Shown: positions 12,720 to 24,624, numbered from the stretch's first letter. The stretch: 64,000 nt of DNA from Prunus persica (GCF_000346465.2 NC_034010.1:2798926-2862925); one strand, 5' to 3'. Translations and numbers: made by a program. Notes: generated from the sequence alone by a model not told the origin.

Positions 12720-13205
12720 AGGTAAATAAATTACTGGTATGGACGATAAACCCGCACCATACTTTAAATAAATATAAATGTGCGGTAAAATAAATTTATA
12801 AATTAAATTGCTTGCTGTATGGACGTTAATCCCGCACCATACTTTAAATAAATGTAAATGTGCGGTAAAATAAATTTATAAATTAAAATAAATGTAAATG
12901 TGCGGTAAAATAAATTTATAAATTAAATTGCTTGCTGTATGGACGTTAATCCCGCACCATACCTTAAATAAAATTAAATGTGCGGTAAAGTAAATTCATA
13001 AATTAAATTGCTTGTTGTATGGACGTTAATCCCGCACAATACCTTAAATAAATGTTAAATGTGCGGTAAAGTAAATGTGCTTGTATGGGTATTAATTCTG
13101 CTCCATACATTTAAATAAAAGTAAAGGCGTGGACGATAAACCCGCACCACCCTTTTAAATAGATAATGTTGTATGGGTAATAAACCTACACCATACAGTA
13201 AATAA
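12720..13205 (+). repeat. degenerate tandem repeats in the LARD-like element
   Basis: About six to seven imperfect units of roughly 55-85 bp. Each has a TATGGACGTTAATCCCGCACCATA core followed by an AAATAAATGTAAATGTGCGGT stretch (described in parts, with variants GGACGATAAACCC and GGGTAATAAACC). Later units are shorter and more diverged. The position is close to the element's 5' LTR (minus orientation), where leader RNA would start. Confidence 0.7.
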
Positions 13206-13617
13206 AATAAATGTGGGGATAAAAACCACCACAAAAAAATATAGAAGGTGAAACTGTCCATATAATTACCATATATAAGGATAAAGTAAAGACAATTATT
13301 TGTGCATTCATATCAACACCACAATCAAATAATATGATATTATTATACTAATATATTAGTGGAAAGCAAGACATATCATGTTGGCTTTTCTTCTTTTCAC
13401 TTGCAATTAAGTTGAACTTGTTGTGTAGAGAAATAATAAAATAATAAAAAAAAGTAAGAGGCATAGAGCTTATCCTTACAGTTGGTTTGCTCGTATATCT
13501 CTCTTGCAGACCACAGCTCCTCCACTACTTTTCTTCCTTACATCGACATAAGGGTTAGTAGTATAGATAATAGTGCAACACAAAAATTATACCTGAGAGC
13601 TTCTCGTGTTGATAACG

Positions 13618-14110
13618 TGTTATAAAATAACTGGGATATGTGCGAATATTGAGCTGCACGTAAAGTAGATGAGACACAGTATTTAACGAGGTTCGGTTAT
13701 GCCTACGTCCTCGGAGAGCAGTAACAGTAACTTTTCACTATGTAAAATAATAGGGCTACAACTTTGTGTTTACAATATGTATGGCTCACTCAATTTTCTC
13801 TCTTGGAGAATTTCTCTCTTGCTCTCTTTCCTCTCAACTCACTCACCCTCATTCTTCCTTCTCTTCCTCTTCTATATGTGTAAACTTCTCTTGATGGAGG
13901 TATCTATTTATAGGCCTAAGACATTGGTTGTTCACCTCACAATATAATTGGTAGACAACATCATTAATATTCTTCAATCAACAACATCATTAATATTCTT
14001 CAATCAATTGGGTAGTGGTTTGGTTTGGTGGGTGTGTGGTTAGGTTTGGTGGGTGTTAGTTGGCTATGTGGGCTTCACCTATTCTTCTTTACTTATTCTT
14101 CTTTACAACA
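13618..14110 (-). repeat. LTR of the LARD-like element (5' LTR in element orientation)
   Basis: 493 bp, TG...CA termini, adjoining target duplication ATAGC at 14111-14115. It differs from the left LTR by one 26-bp tandem unit and about four transitions, which points to a recent insertion. Confidence 0.88.
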
Positions 14111-14176
14111 ATAGCATTATTTTCTTTCCTTTTTCGGTTCGCACCTCCTTTTGTTCCGCTAATCTCATTTTAAAAT

Positions 14177-15022
14177 GAGTGCTGTTATTTCCACCCACAT
14201 GTCATATTTTTTCACTCACTTTATCTTCCCACCCACCATATAAATTTGCAAAAGGTAATCCTATTTTTCCGCCCACCATAAAATATCCTTTACGGTGCAT
14301 CCAGCCATTGTTTTTGTAAATCATCCATAATCAATGTATGAATTTAAATACTGAACACGAGTTTGGGAGTTGTCTGTGTAGATAGAAACTGAAGAATTGA
14401 AACTAACTTCAAATTTGGGAAGAGTTGAAAACCATAAACATTGCATCACAAATCCAATGGCGGGTAACAAATTTGTTTTCTTGTATTTCAGTTTCTTTGT
14501 ACTTTAGTTTTACATTTTTTTTTGGGTGTTAGTGCTCATGTGGTTTTCCTTTCTGGAAACCTAACTTTGTATGATCTATCTGTCCTCTTCGTTAATAAAG
14601 CCTACTTTGATCAAAACAGAAAATCCAATAGCGGGTAACAAGAACTTGCAGAGAGAGAGAGAGAGGCTGAGGTCGGGTCAGTAAGGAGATGGTGGGGGTG
14701 GGTGGCAGTGAGATGGTGGGGTGCTAGGGTTTGGAGAGGGCTGTTAGGGATGAGTGGGTTCATTCAAAGAGAGAGATGGGAGAAGAGAGAGCGAAAGAGG
14801 GAGACGGATTAGGGAAGAATGTGAAGTCTGGGGATGATTTTTTATTTTTATGAAAAGCTAGAGATGAATTTTCAATTTTAAAGCTTTTCCCTTAGTTAAA
14901 GTTTTTTTTTTAAAAAAAAAATATTTACATTTTACATTTTATAAAGGGGTAAATTTGTCTTTAAAATTTTGAAGATAAGGTGAGTGGGGAAATAAGATAA
15001 GGGAGTGGAAATATCAGCACTC
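14177..15022. mobile_element. 846-bp MITE with 8-bp target duplication
   Basis: Termini GAGTGCTGTTATTTCCAC and the reverse of GAGTGCTGATATTTCCAC form imperfect TIRs. Flanks carry the perfect 8-bp direct repeat TTTAAAAT (14169-14176 and 15023-15030). No transposase is present; the interior holds a GA-rich stretch (14650-14830). The 8-bp TSD suggests hAT, but the terminus is not a classical hAT end, so the superfamily is open. Confidence 0.75.
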
Positions 15023-15606
15023 TTTAAAATTGACCACATGCCTTTCCTATGCTTTACCTTTTTTTCTTATTATAAAAAAAGTGGCAGGAGTGTCACCTCT
15101 CCAAGCCGAGCACGGATTAAGAGAAAGCTCTACTCAAGAGATTCGTTACCACCCATAATTAAACTTAATCTGCACATATCACCCTTAGCCACACATTTTG
15201 CAAATACAATCTATAAATCATACATGAAAAACAATAAAACAGAAATTAAACTAAACTAAATGACTATGAATATACCGATAGCGAGTGTAATCGTCGTGGT
15301 GCAACAAACCATGCTGCATCTGAGCAGATCAAGAGATCCAATACTGTAAAAATCAAATTAAAAAAGAAAGAAGACGACGAAGATGTAGTGATTTGAAAAA
15401 CAAACGGATCAGAGTGCAAACCGTTAATGGAGAATTTAGGGGAAATCTGATCGGCACTGTTTGACTAAGGGTAAAAGAATCATTTCACAAAGGGATTAGG
15501 TCTTGAAAATCACTTGAAAAATAGTCACCGTTGCCATAATTGCAACAGCAGCAGTGGATTTCTGGCCCAGTTTCTTTATTGAGCTCCTTGATAATTCTTA
15601 TTGAAT

Positions 15607-15778
15607 TTACAGTTTCCAACACCTAATATGAGAAACAAGCTTCAAAATCTCCTCATCACGCTCATCAAAACCCTCGCACTCCCTCACATCCAGAAGCACA
15701 AGCTCTCTGCACTCCTTCAGCAACATCACAAGATCGTTCTTCTCCAGGCATGAGAGCCTGAAGCACAGGTACTTCAAA
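15607..15778 (-). pseudogene. F-box/LRR protein (FBL23/SKIP19-like) last-exon relic
   Basis: The minus strand reads about 56 codons to TAA (complement at 15607-15609), including LKYLCFRLSCLEKND, LVLLDVRECEGFDE and DEEILKLVSHI. This resembles the C-terminal LRR end of plant F-box/LRR proteins of the FBL23/SKIP19 group, substrate receptors of SCF ubiquitin ligases. No F-box or earlier LRR exon is visible nearby on that strand, so this is a gene fragment. Confidence 0.6.
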
Positions 15779-15785
15779 TTAAATT

Positions 15786-17393
15786 ATTTACAATCAGAAA
15801 TAAATTATTAAAAACAAATGCACATACAATTAAAGATAAGAATTCCCATCGTTTAACCCAAAAAAAAAAAAAACAAAACAAGAAGCACCCAAACAAATAA
15901 CATACTAGTTAGTCACAATAAAAGTGACTTTTTGCCTTTTTTTCGTTTTTGGGTCCATTCTGCCGACACCTACTTTTTATTCTTCTTCTGCTCCTTTTCT
16001 CTTTCATTTTCCTATCACCACCAACGTTCATCTTTTTCTTCTTCTTCTTCTTCATAAAACCCAAACTCGAGGGTACTATTCATCACTCTAGAAGTCCAAT
16101 TTCGAAAGCTCAAATAAAAAAACTTCATTCATCAAAGTTGTTCATCTGTTCGAATACTACAACATACCCAAACATGAGCATCATCAGACCGGTCTAGCTA
16201 CCTCGAACCGGCTATGACATTTTTATGTTTATCCATGGCTGGTGAGTTTTCTGCAGCTCGGTTTTCAACAGTTTTCTTTAATCTCCATTGCTTGTTTGAC
16301 AAAACGTCCTTCTCTAAGGTTGTTCCTCAGTTGGAGAACTTTGACATCCAAAAATCAGAGCAATCCAACTACTCTAACTATGTCTGTGGTAAGCATGTTC
16401 GTCACTTCCTCGGATTCTGCTGTTATCACTGTAAAGTACCTTATTCACTCTTGTATGTCACTTTTCCCTTGCTCAGATGACAATACTTCCTTCATGAAGC
16501 TTGTTCAGAATTCTTTTCTCTACAATATATCCAAAAATAGCGGCAGTCCAACAAGTGTAGCTTTCTCGGCAGTGGTACACCTGAAACAAGCTTTTGGTAG
16601 TTTTCAAGTGTTGTTTGAATTGGTTATTTCTCTTTGGGAGCTTCACGTAGGATTTCGCACCAATATTAAGGTAAAGTTTTAAGATGCTTTGATTCTGGAA
16701 ATTTGTGTCTGAGTTGTTGGCCGAAGCCGAATTTGAAAGTGGAAGTACCAAAAGATAATTTAAAATAAGTATATGTAAAGTGAAAATAAAGGAAAATGTA
16801 AGGACCAAAGTGAAATTATGGATAAGTCTGAAGACTGAAATGTATTGGAAAAAGTATAGGGGCCAAAGTGAAAATAAAGGAAAGTATAAGGACAAAAGTG
16901 AAATTATTGACAAGTGTGAGGACTAAAGTGCAATTAAAGCTAGTTATAATGACTGAATTGCAAATGAGGGTTTTTAGTAACATTTTTAAAATGTTGGCCT
17001 AGGAATCAGTTACCCAAGCAAGAACAATTTGAGTTCAAAGGTGTAGAATTCAAGTGAGGCATTAGCTTTGGATTCCAGGTAGGGGGACTCACTCCTGAAC
17101 TTGTATTTTTGTGTATGTATGACATTGTATATATTGTTGTGTGCGAAAACGAAAACTGTAATGTTTGTGATTGCCTAAATTAACACTTTAGTTTTTTTTA
17201 TTTTCTTTACTTTTTTTTTTGTTGGGTGAGCAAAATACAAGTGGTTCCTTTACACTTTAGTAGGAAAACTCTTGTTCATAACTTTGGTAATAATCTTTCT
17301 TTATTTTGGGGATTAAGGTCCTATTTGTTTACTTTCTCCGGTTCGTTGCTTTTCTTCCTTTGCTTGTTCTATTTCTCTCATCTTACAACACAA
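15786..17393. other. gene-free stretch before the pararetrovirus cluster
   Basis: No supported gene. It contains a CTT-rich run near 16030-16055 and two 88-bp imperfect tandem units starting AGTGAAAATAAAGGA at 16779 and 16867, each containing GACCAAAGTGAAATTA-like phrases. Short plus-strand ORFs at 16214-16682 overlap in different frames and show no recognisable domain. Confidence 0.5.
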
Positions 17394-17410
17394 ATATATA
17401 TATATATATT
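17394..17410. repeat. TA dinucleotide run at the left edge of copy A
   Basis: Uninterrupted AT/TA run about 90 bp upstream of the viral primer site. Similar runs lie at 38287-38301 and 39895-39911, in each case next to a viral genome end. Confidence 0.8.
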
Positions 17411-17498
17411 TCAAAAATAAAGAAAGCTCTATTTCAAAAATAGAAGTTCATTCTTTATTTTGTTTCTCTTCTATCTCTGGTGTGTTTATCCCTCTTCT

Positions 17499-17511
17499 TG
17501 GTATCAGAGCC
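17499..17511 (+). promoter_or_regulatory. tRNA-Met primer binding site of copy A
   Basis: TGGTATCAGAGCC is complementary to the 3' end of plant initiator tRNA-Met. It marks the start of minus-strand synthesis and the conventional genome origin in caulimovirids. It lies about 330 bp upstream of ORF1. Confidence 0.85.
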
Positions 17512-17825
17512 ATAAGAGTTACGGTCTTTGTCTAAGTCTGCTACTCATCCCCGCCCAAGTGGCTGGTTTAAGCTTCTGAGTAGAAGTTCTTCAATTTCTT
17601 CCTTTCCTTCCCTTTTATTCTTTGAGTTATTTGTTAATCTTTCTTTAAGGTCTGACCCGTGAGTCCTTTTTCCAAACAGTAAGTCCCCAGTGTAGAGGAC
17701 CTGAGCGGTGGGCAGGAGACAAAATTAAGAGAGGTTAATAGGTTCCTTGTTGAGTAAACGGTCAGTTTAGGAAGTCTCTGTTTATCTTCTTCCTCAGATA
17801 GCCAAATCCAATCATTTGAGTAGTC

Positions 17826-18590
17826 ACGAGTCGTTTATTTAGAACGAATTCCTGTAGTTCAAACAGTTCTAAAACCAATATAAGCCGACTCCCAGAGATA
17901 GTTAATGAAGAACAATTTGAATATGATTCTAGTAGTAAAGAACAACTAGACTTTAGAGATTGGAATATACCTAAAGTCCCGAATCAAAAAATATATAAGA
18001 AACATTGGTTGCCTTCTAGTTTTAATAGCACAACTCATGTGAAAACAGTTGAACAAGTGTATGCTTTAAGTAAAGAACATGAAACCTGCCAATTGCTTAA
18101 TCTTGATTCAATTAAGAAACATAAGAATGATGGTAATAACTTTCTGCTTATTGGATTAGTTCAAGTTGATGTAAAACCCCTAACAAGATTAGGTTTGAAA
18201 GCCTCAATTCTTCTTTGTTTGCGTGATGCTAGATTTACTGAATTTAGTGACAGCACCTTATGAGTCATTGAGTCCAGTTTATGTAATGGCCCAGTACATT
18301 TTAATTGTTATCCTGATTTCACTGTAAGTCTCAGTGATCCTCATATACTAAGAACATTAACTCTAAACATTAAGACTGAAGGTTACAATGTCCTCCCAGG
18401 AACCCAACCTTTAGCCTTGGTTTACAGAATTTATTACAAAGTCACAAGTACTAATATGAATTTTCAAGCTCTTAATAAAAGCCCAAAAGACCAAACTGTT
18501 TTAATCCAGAGTCATACTTCAGATGCCCATATCCAAGTCCCTCAAACCATTAAGTGGTCAGAAGTTGCCCTTCCAAAAGATTAGAGTCTA
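17826..18590 (+). pseudogene. movement protein part of ORF1, copy A
   Basis: N-terminal part of the polyprotein, by position and homology the cell-to-cell movement protein of the 30K superfamily. The expected start codon is ACG instead of ATG (17826-17828; compare ATG at 40265 in copy E). The frame is open from there to TGA at 18261-18263, readable again after it, and closed by TAG near 18583. A stretch present in copies D1 and D2 is deleted there. The best-conserved block is VNEEQ..., then LCLRDARFTEF near 18240 and PLALVYRIYYKV near 18420. Confidence 0.75.
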
Positions 18591-21390
18591 AACAATTTAG
18601 ATTACATCCAACAATATTTAGATGGCACAGTAAAAATTAGATTTGAAAATCAACCCTTGAAGAAATCTAATGTCTAGTTGCAACAGCTACCGATCCCTGG
18701 TCAATCCCAGAGGCATGCCCCTGCCAGGCATTCCTTTGCAGCTTCGTCCTCCACTCTGGAGCGCGATTTAGAATTAGAAAAAGCCATGATTGATTTCAAA
18801 CTTGAGTCCCTGAGAAAAACCTCTCAGGTAAACCAACCTTGCTATGGCAAGATACCAGTCCAAGATGATAAGTCCGATTCGCCTAAATCACCCACACAAT
18901 CTGACTTCTTAGTTGAAAACTTTGCAATAGTCGATAATCAACTTAGAACCCTTAATAAAAAATTTGAGATTAATTGGAAGCGTTTAAATTACCACCTCAA
19001 AGCCCCGGAAAATCAACCCAGGAGAGACAGTTATCATCAAGCCTACCCTGATAGTGAAAGCCGCCAAAAAATCTTTAATGAATGGAAATATTATATGCGG
19101 TCAGCCAAAGTTGAAATTTTTTACCTTGATTTTATTGAAAGCCGCTATATGTCTAATGATGAGTTAAAAACTTTAACTAAAGAAAAATGGAAAATGATCG
19201 ACAGGTCAGAAGTTGAAGCTAGTCATCCTCCAGTTGATACCATAATCATCAACCATAAGAATACACATACCTATACCTGCCACTCCCTTCAAAACCTTTG
19301 AAAACGATGATGATAATAGAAGACTTATTGAGCAGAATAATTATACCAATCAGAGTTTAATCGTCATAGGAAAATAATTAGATACAATTGAAACCAAGAT
19401 AGACAAAATAAGTTCCCCTGAGATTAAGTCCAAAACAAAAGTTGAAAAACCAATAGTTCAGTTTCAGGATCTTAAGTCAAGCCCTGCGCTTAAGATAAAA
19501 CCCACAATGAAAAAAATTGAAGAAATGTTAGAACAGTTGACCCCAAGTAAAAATCTGGTCTTAAAACACTAGATTCTTTTGCAGTCATAAACTCCTCTGA
19601 GTCTGAGACAACAGAATCTGAAACTAGTAATATTTCAAAAATAGAAGATGCTTTAAAAAATTTAGAAGTCCAAGTTGAACCCAAAATCAAAAGATTAGAT
19701 AGACACATAAGCCCCACTAGCTTAACCAAAAATTGGTACCCTAGACCAACACCTCCAGATATCCAATTTGAAGAAAGAAACTTCCAAACCCAGTTTTCAG
19801 TTTCTTCTGAAAAATTGTATGAATGGAATATTGATGGTCTATCTGAGCAAGAAATCTTGAATAAGTTACAACATATGTCAATGGTTGCCAACAGTTACAT
19901 CACCAATCACAGTTTCAGACAGTCTGAAATCGTTCCCCTGTTAGTTACTGGATTCACTGGTACTCTCAGGTATTGGTGGGACAAACACTTAACCTCTGAG
20001 TCCAAAAATCTGATCATTCATGCTGTAAAACTTAATGAAGATGGTCTCCCTATATTTGACGAACAAATAGGTCAAGGTATAGAAGACGGAGTCAACACTT
20101 TGTTTTACACAATAATTGAGCATTTCATTGGAACCCCTAGTAACACCATTGCTAGGATCCATGACCAACTACGTAACCTCAAATGCCCTAAGTTGTCTGA
20201 TTTCAGATGGTACAAAGATGTCTTTATCTCTAGAGTTATGCTTAGGGATGATAGTAATCAACCTTTCTGGAAAGAAAAATTTGTTAATGGTCTTCCAAAC
20301 CTGTTTGCCCATAAAATACACACAACTCTGAGTAATGAACAAGGTCACATAGATTGGGATAGTTTGACGTATGGAAATATCATAAGTACAATCAACCAAG
20401 TTGGAATGAAAATGTGTATTGACTTTAAAATTAGTAAACAAATACAGTCCGATAGAAAATCAGCCAAATACGAATTAGGTAATTTCTGTGAACAGTATGG
20501 TCTTACCAGCATCCCTCCTTCCAGGAAAAATAAGCCTAGTCACCTTCGAAAAAATTGTTATTCTTTCCGAAGAAAACAATTTTCTCGACATAATGATGAT
20601 AATCATGAGTTCTATAAGAAAAGGAAATTTTTCCCCAAGAAAAATTGGTCGAAAGCCCCAACAGGTCAAAAGAGTCGTCATTCCAAGAGAAATACTGATA
20701 AAACTAAGGTCAAATGTTTCAAATGCCAAAAGTCTGGTCATTATGCCTCTGAATGCAAAGTAAAAGATACTATTAAACAGTTGAAAATTGCAGATGAAGA
20801 AAAAGAAAAATTGCTAAAAGTCTTGGAGTTGCGAGACTTTGAAACAAGCAATGATGACACTTTAGTGGCCAACTCTGAGTCTAATTCTGACCAGTCTTCA
20901 AAATCACAGTTAAGTTCACCCAACATCCAAATTGGTTGCACAGATAAGTGTTGTAACATATTAAAATCTATTTCTTTTCTTACCAAACAAGAAGAACAAG
21001 AGGAATTACTAATAGACCTAATAAGCAAAGTTAAGAATCCCGAATTAAAATCAGAATATTTAAAGAAATTAAGAAAGGTCATTAGCCAAGAAAGCCCAAC
21101 TCATTCTACTCCCCAGTCGATTAGTATAAATACTACTTTAGAGAAATTTGCTCAAAAGAAAGAAATTACCTTACAAGACCCCCAATTAGAAGTAAAATTG
21201 ATTAAAAAAGAGATCGTTGAATTAAAACAAATAAGTCATAAGTTACAAAGTGAGAATTACACGATCAAACAAGATTTAGCCAATCTTTTGAAAAAAGAGT
21301 CTTTTGAGTCCAAAAGCCAGTCAGAAAGTCCAAATAACTCTGATGATGAACCTTCACCTTCTAATAGCCAACAAGTTGTAAATTTAATTA
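18591..21390 (+). pseudogene. coat protein part of ORF1 with CCHC zinc knuckle, copy A
   Basis: This stretch corresponds to the capsid part of caulimovirid polyproteins. The CCHC knuckle (C-x2-C-x4-H-x4-C, beginning CFKCQKSGHY) is at 20714-20755, after a Lys/Arg-rich segment, and would bind nucleic acid. The longest open piece is 19815-21710. Upstream, TAG at 18675, a frameshift near 19270, TAA at about 19376 and another frame change near 19555 break it. A Gln/Lys-rich, possibly helical segment follows the knuckle. Confidence 0.78.
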
Positions 21391-21720
21391 AACAAGTTAA
21401 CCTTAGAAAATGGTACTCGAAAGTGACGATTTTCGTCCAAGACTTTGAATTTACCACAGTTGCCCTATTTGACTCAGGAGCTGATCTTAACTGTATTCAG
21501 GAAGGTCTAATTCCTACTAAGTTTTACCAGAAGTCTAGAGAATCCCTAAGCACTGCTTCGGGAAAAACACTCCAGTTAAATTTTGAACTGCCTAAAGCCC
21601 ATATCTGCCAGATTAAAGTCTGTTTCAAAACCTCATTTGTCTTAGTCAAAAACATCACTGACGAAGTCATTTTGGGATTACCTTTTATTGCCTTATTGTA
21701 TCCCTTCTAGGTAGACTATG
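21391..21720 (+). pseudogene. retropepsin-like aspartic protease part of ORF1, copy A
   Basis: Contains ALFDSGADLNCIQ (about 21462-21500), with the catalytic DSG triad intact, and the flap/helix block VILGLPFIALLYPF. It normally cleaves the polyprotein. TAG at 21708-21710 replaces a Gln codon found in the other copies. Confidence 0.8.
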
Positions 21721-22827
21721 ATCGTGTCATCTCTACCCATTTAGGCGAAAAGGTCAAATTTGAATTTCTGTCTAAACCAGAGTTGCATAATTTAAAAACC
21801 TTGCAAAAACAGTCAGTGTCCAAGTCAATACAAATCATTCGGAAAAATAACCAGTTGAATTTTCTTAAAGAAGAAATTAGATTTAAAAGAATTGAACAAT
21901 AGATTGCTGATAAATCTCTGCAATTGCAAATTCAGCATTTTGAAAATAAATTGAAAAATGAGATTTGCTCTGAGTTGCCTAATGCCTTTTGGTATAGAAA
22001 ACAACATGTTGTTTGTCTTCCTTATATCAAAACCTTTAATGAGAAACACATTCCTACCAAAGCCAGACCAATTCAGATGAGTCAAGACATAATGGAGTTT
22101 TGTAAAAAAGAAATTCACGAGTTGCTTCAAAAGAAAATAATCTGCAAAAGCAAGTCCCCTTGGTCATGTCCTGCTTTTTATGTCCAGAAAAATGCTGAGC
22201 TAGAAAGAGGAGTCCCGAGATTAGTTATCAACTACAAGCCACTTAATTCAGTTTTAGAATGGATTAGGTACCCCATACCTAACAAAAGAGACCACATTAA
22301 TAGATTAGAAAAGGCAGTTGTTTATTCTAAATTTGATATGAAGAGTGGTTTCTGGCAAATCCAAATCGAAGAGTCAGATAGATATAAGACTGCATTTGTT
22401 ACTCCCTTTGGTCATTATGAATGGAATGTAATGCCATTTGGTCTAAAAAATGCCCCTAGTGAATTCCAAAATATTATGAATGAAATTCTTAATCCTTACA
22501 GCCATTTCTCAATTGTTTATACTGATGATGTTCTTATCTTCTCTGAGTCTATAGAACAGCATTGGAAACATTTGCATAAATTCTTCCAAATAGTCAAACA
22601 GAATGGTCTAGTTGTTTCCACCAAGAAAATCAAGTTATTCCAAACCAATGTCAGGTTTCTTGGTTTCAACATCTCCCAGTCACAAATCTCCCCAATTGAT
22701 TGAGTCATTCAATTTGCTGACAAATTTCCTGATCAAATCCTTGATAAAAGTCAACTCCAGAGGTTCCTAAGATCTTTGAATTACATTTCTGACTTTTACC
22801 AAAATCTGAGAAGACAATGGTAAGCCC
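21721..22827 (+). pseudogene. reverse transcriptase part of ORF1, copy A
   Basis: Viral reverse transcriptase with [54 protein letters not shown] and the catalytic box YTDD (22518-22529) followed by VLIFS. The other copies have YIDD. Stops lie at about 21901 (TAG) and 22701 (TGA). One extra G near 22820 shifts the frame before RNase H. Confidence 0.88.
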
Positions 22828-23430
22828 TTGTTTGATAGATTACAGAGTAATCCTCCTCCATGGTCAACCATCCATACTGAAGTTGTCAAACAAATCAAAG
22901 CCCATGTCAAGACACTTCCCTGTCTTGGTATTCCTTCAGTTGATTCCTTTAAAATAGTTGAAATTGATGCCTCTGACATTGGTTATAGTGGTATCCTCAA
23001 ACAAAGAATTTGTTCAAAATCTCCAGAACAGATTGTTCGTTTTCATTCTGGAACTTGGACTCAGTCGCAAAATAATTATAGTACTATTAAAAAAGAAATA
23101 TTAGCTATTGTACTGTGTATTAGTAAATTCCAAGATGATTTGCTCAATCAAAAGTTTTTAATACGAGTTGATTGTAAATCTGCAAAACATGTTTTAGAAA
23201 AAGATGTTCAAAACATTGCATCTAAACAGATTTTTGCACGTTGGCAAAGCATTTTAAGTATATTTGATTTTGATATTGAATATTTGAGAGGAAGTGAGAA
23301 TTCAGTTCCTGATTTTCTTACTCGAGAATTCTTGCAGGATACACAATGGAACCCAAAAAAGACAAGCAAAAAGAATCAGCCAATCAACCTAAGCCACCCC
23401 AGTCGCTTCGAACCCTTCGTCCATCCATGA
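22828..23430 (+). pseudogene. RNase H part of ORF1, copy A
   Basis: Contains the RNase H blocks VEIDASDIGY, the acidic middle helix, FLIRVDCKSAKHVL and the final VPDFLTREF. It degrades RNA of the RNA/DNA hybrid. This piece is open for 200 codons and ends at TGA 23428-23430, which overlaps the probable ORF2 start (ATGA). Confidence 0.85.
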
Positions 23431-24624
23431 GTCAAAATAAGCCAGAAATGCCAGAAATGCCCAAACAGTTGATTCCTTTTCCTGGTTGCACTCCCATTTC
23501 AGTTGCCACGCCAATATCAGTTGCTAATAGGTTTTCTACCCTAGGATCCACAGTTGGCCAAATCCGCCCCAGTTATCAGTCAACCCTAGTCTCTAGTTAT
23601 GATCCTTTTTCAGTAGATACCCCAGCTGGCCCCTCAGTTGCCTTCAAAAAATCATCCCCTTATTTGCCCAAAAGCAATTCTCACTTATTTGTTATTGAGC
23701 CTGTTTATGATATTCATTCTGATCCCATTGAAATAGCCAAACACTATTTCCCCCCAGGATTTCATTATATGCCACCCAGTCCATACAAGTCTCTCAAGTA
23801 TTATAGGGATATTACTTGAAACCCAGTCAGTTGAAATCAAACCAATAAAGGATCGAGATCACCTTGAGATCATCCTTTATCATTCCCTTTATATTCACAA
23901 AATCCTGAGCCAAGAATCTTTTAGTAGCCGCCCTTATGAATTAAAGCTCCTTAAGTCAAAATTACAATATAAATATTCTGATTATATTGAAGCCTGGTAC
24001 TCTATTTTCCTCCACCAGTCTGAGGATTTTAGCCATTCCTGGTTTATCAATTTCGACAATAAGTTCAAATGCTCTTTTCCCTATTGGTTCCTCCATTGGT
24101 GGGAAAAACATGGTCCAGTTGATGAAATTTTGCCTGTTTCAGTTCATGAGTTAATTCGCCATTATACCAAAAAAGCCAAATTCTCCAAAGTTGATTTATT
24201 CTTCCCAAAACAGTTGCTCTTTATTACCAGATATAAAGTCCCTTGGATCCTCAAATGGTCCTATAGAATAACCAAAGATGCCAGAATATTTGCCCGTCAA
24301 TTCTCTGTTAAATGGTGGGACAAATTTGAAGTTGAAAGAATTGCCAAGTATGTCTACAATGATCTTCCCCATGAGCCTATTCCGCACCCAGTTTCTCCTA
24401 CTGGTTCAGTTCGATCTTCTCTCTCAGTCGAAGGGAAATCAAAGTCTGAACTCCACGAAATTGCTCGCCAGTTGATCATTCAAGCCTCTCAAATGGATGA
24501 TGATGAAGATAATGATTCTCCTTCGTCATTTAGTTGTCAGCCAATGCAGAGCCCTGCCAAGCATAAGTCCTGGTATGAAGATAGTCAAGACCCCTATGAT
24601 GCCTATGACTTGCACTCTGATTAG
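23427..24624 (+). pseudogene. ORF2, copy A (function unknown, florendovirus-type)
   Basis: The ATG at 23427 overlaps the ORF1 stop as ATGA. The same overlap is kept in copies B, C and D1, so I prefer this start to the earlier upstream codons. The protein has a Pro/Ser/Gln-rich N-terminus, a conserved core (KSNSHLFVIEP, FHYMP, SLKYYRDI, later KYKVPWILKWSYRI-like and FSVKWWDKFE) and an acidic tail ending near SQDPYDAYDLHSD. It is rich in Trp and aromatic residues. A frameshift near 23813 (2 bp shorter than copy B) breaks it, and a second open piece covers 24130-24624. I know no function. Confidence 0.7.

Larger units (their letters stand above)
7829..14115 (-). mobile_element. non-autonomous Ty1-copia-type LTR retrotransposon (LARD-like), with target duplication
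   Basis: The element spans 7834-14110 and is bounded by the 5-bp target duplication ATAGC (7829-7833 and 14111-14115). LTRs are 519 and 493 bp, starting TG and ending CA. On the minus strand a purine tract (AAGGGGGAG) abuts the left LTR, making the left LTR the 3' one. The adjacent minus-strand stretch (8353-8480) has the look of a plant copia 3' untranslated region. The minus strand beside the right LTR reads CGTTATCAACACGAG, where a primer site is expected; it is not the common tRNA-Met type. The 5.27-kb interior shows no gag, protease, integrase or reverse transcriptase. It holds hairpin arrays, tandem repeats and a plus-strand ORF. It must be mobilised in trans. Confidence 0.85.

Noticed and set aside
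12720..13205. CRISPR-like array
   Set aside because: Plant nuclear context; units are contiguous and diverging, without constant repeats separated by unique spacers.
16214..16682. Two overlapping plus-strand ORFs as a host gene
   Set aside because: Different frames over the same bases, low complexity, no domain or splice structure.
22517..22708. Antisense ORFs across the pararetrovirus copies
   Set aside because: Shadow frames of the conserved polyprotein. They differ between copies and show no domain.
23346..23426. ORF2 of copy A starting at 23346
   Set aside because: This stretch overlaps the RNase H frame, and the ATGA start at 23427 is the one conserved in the other copies.
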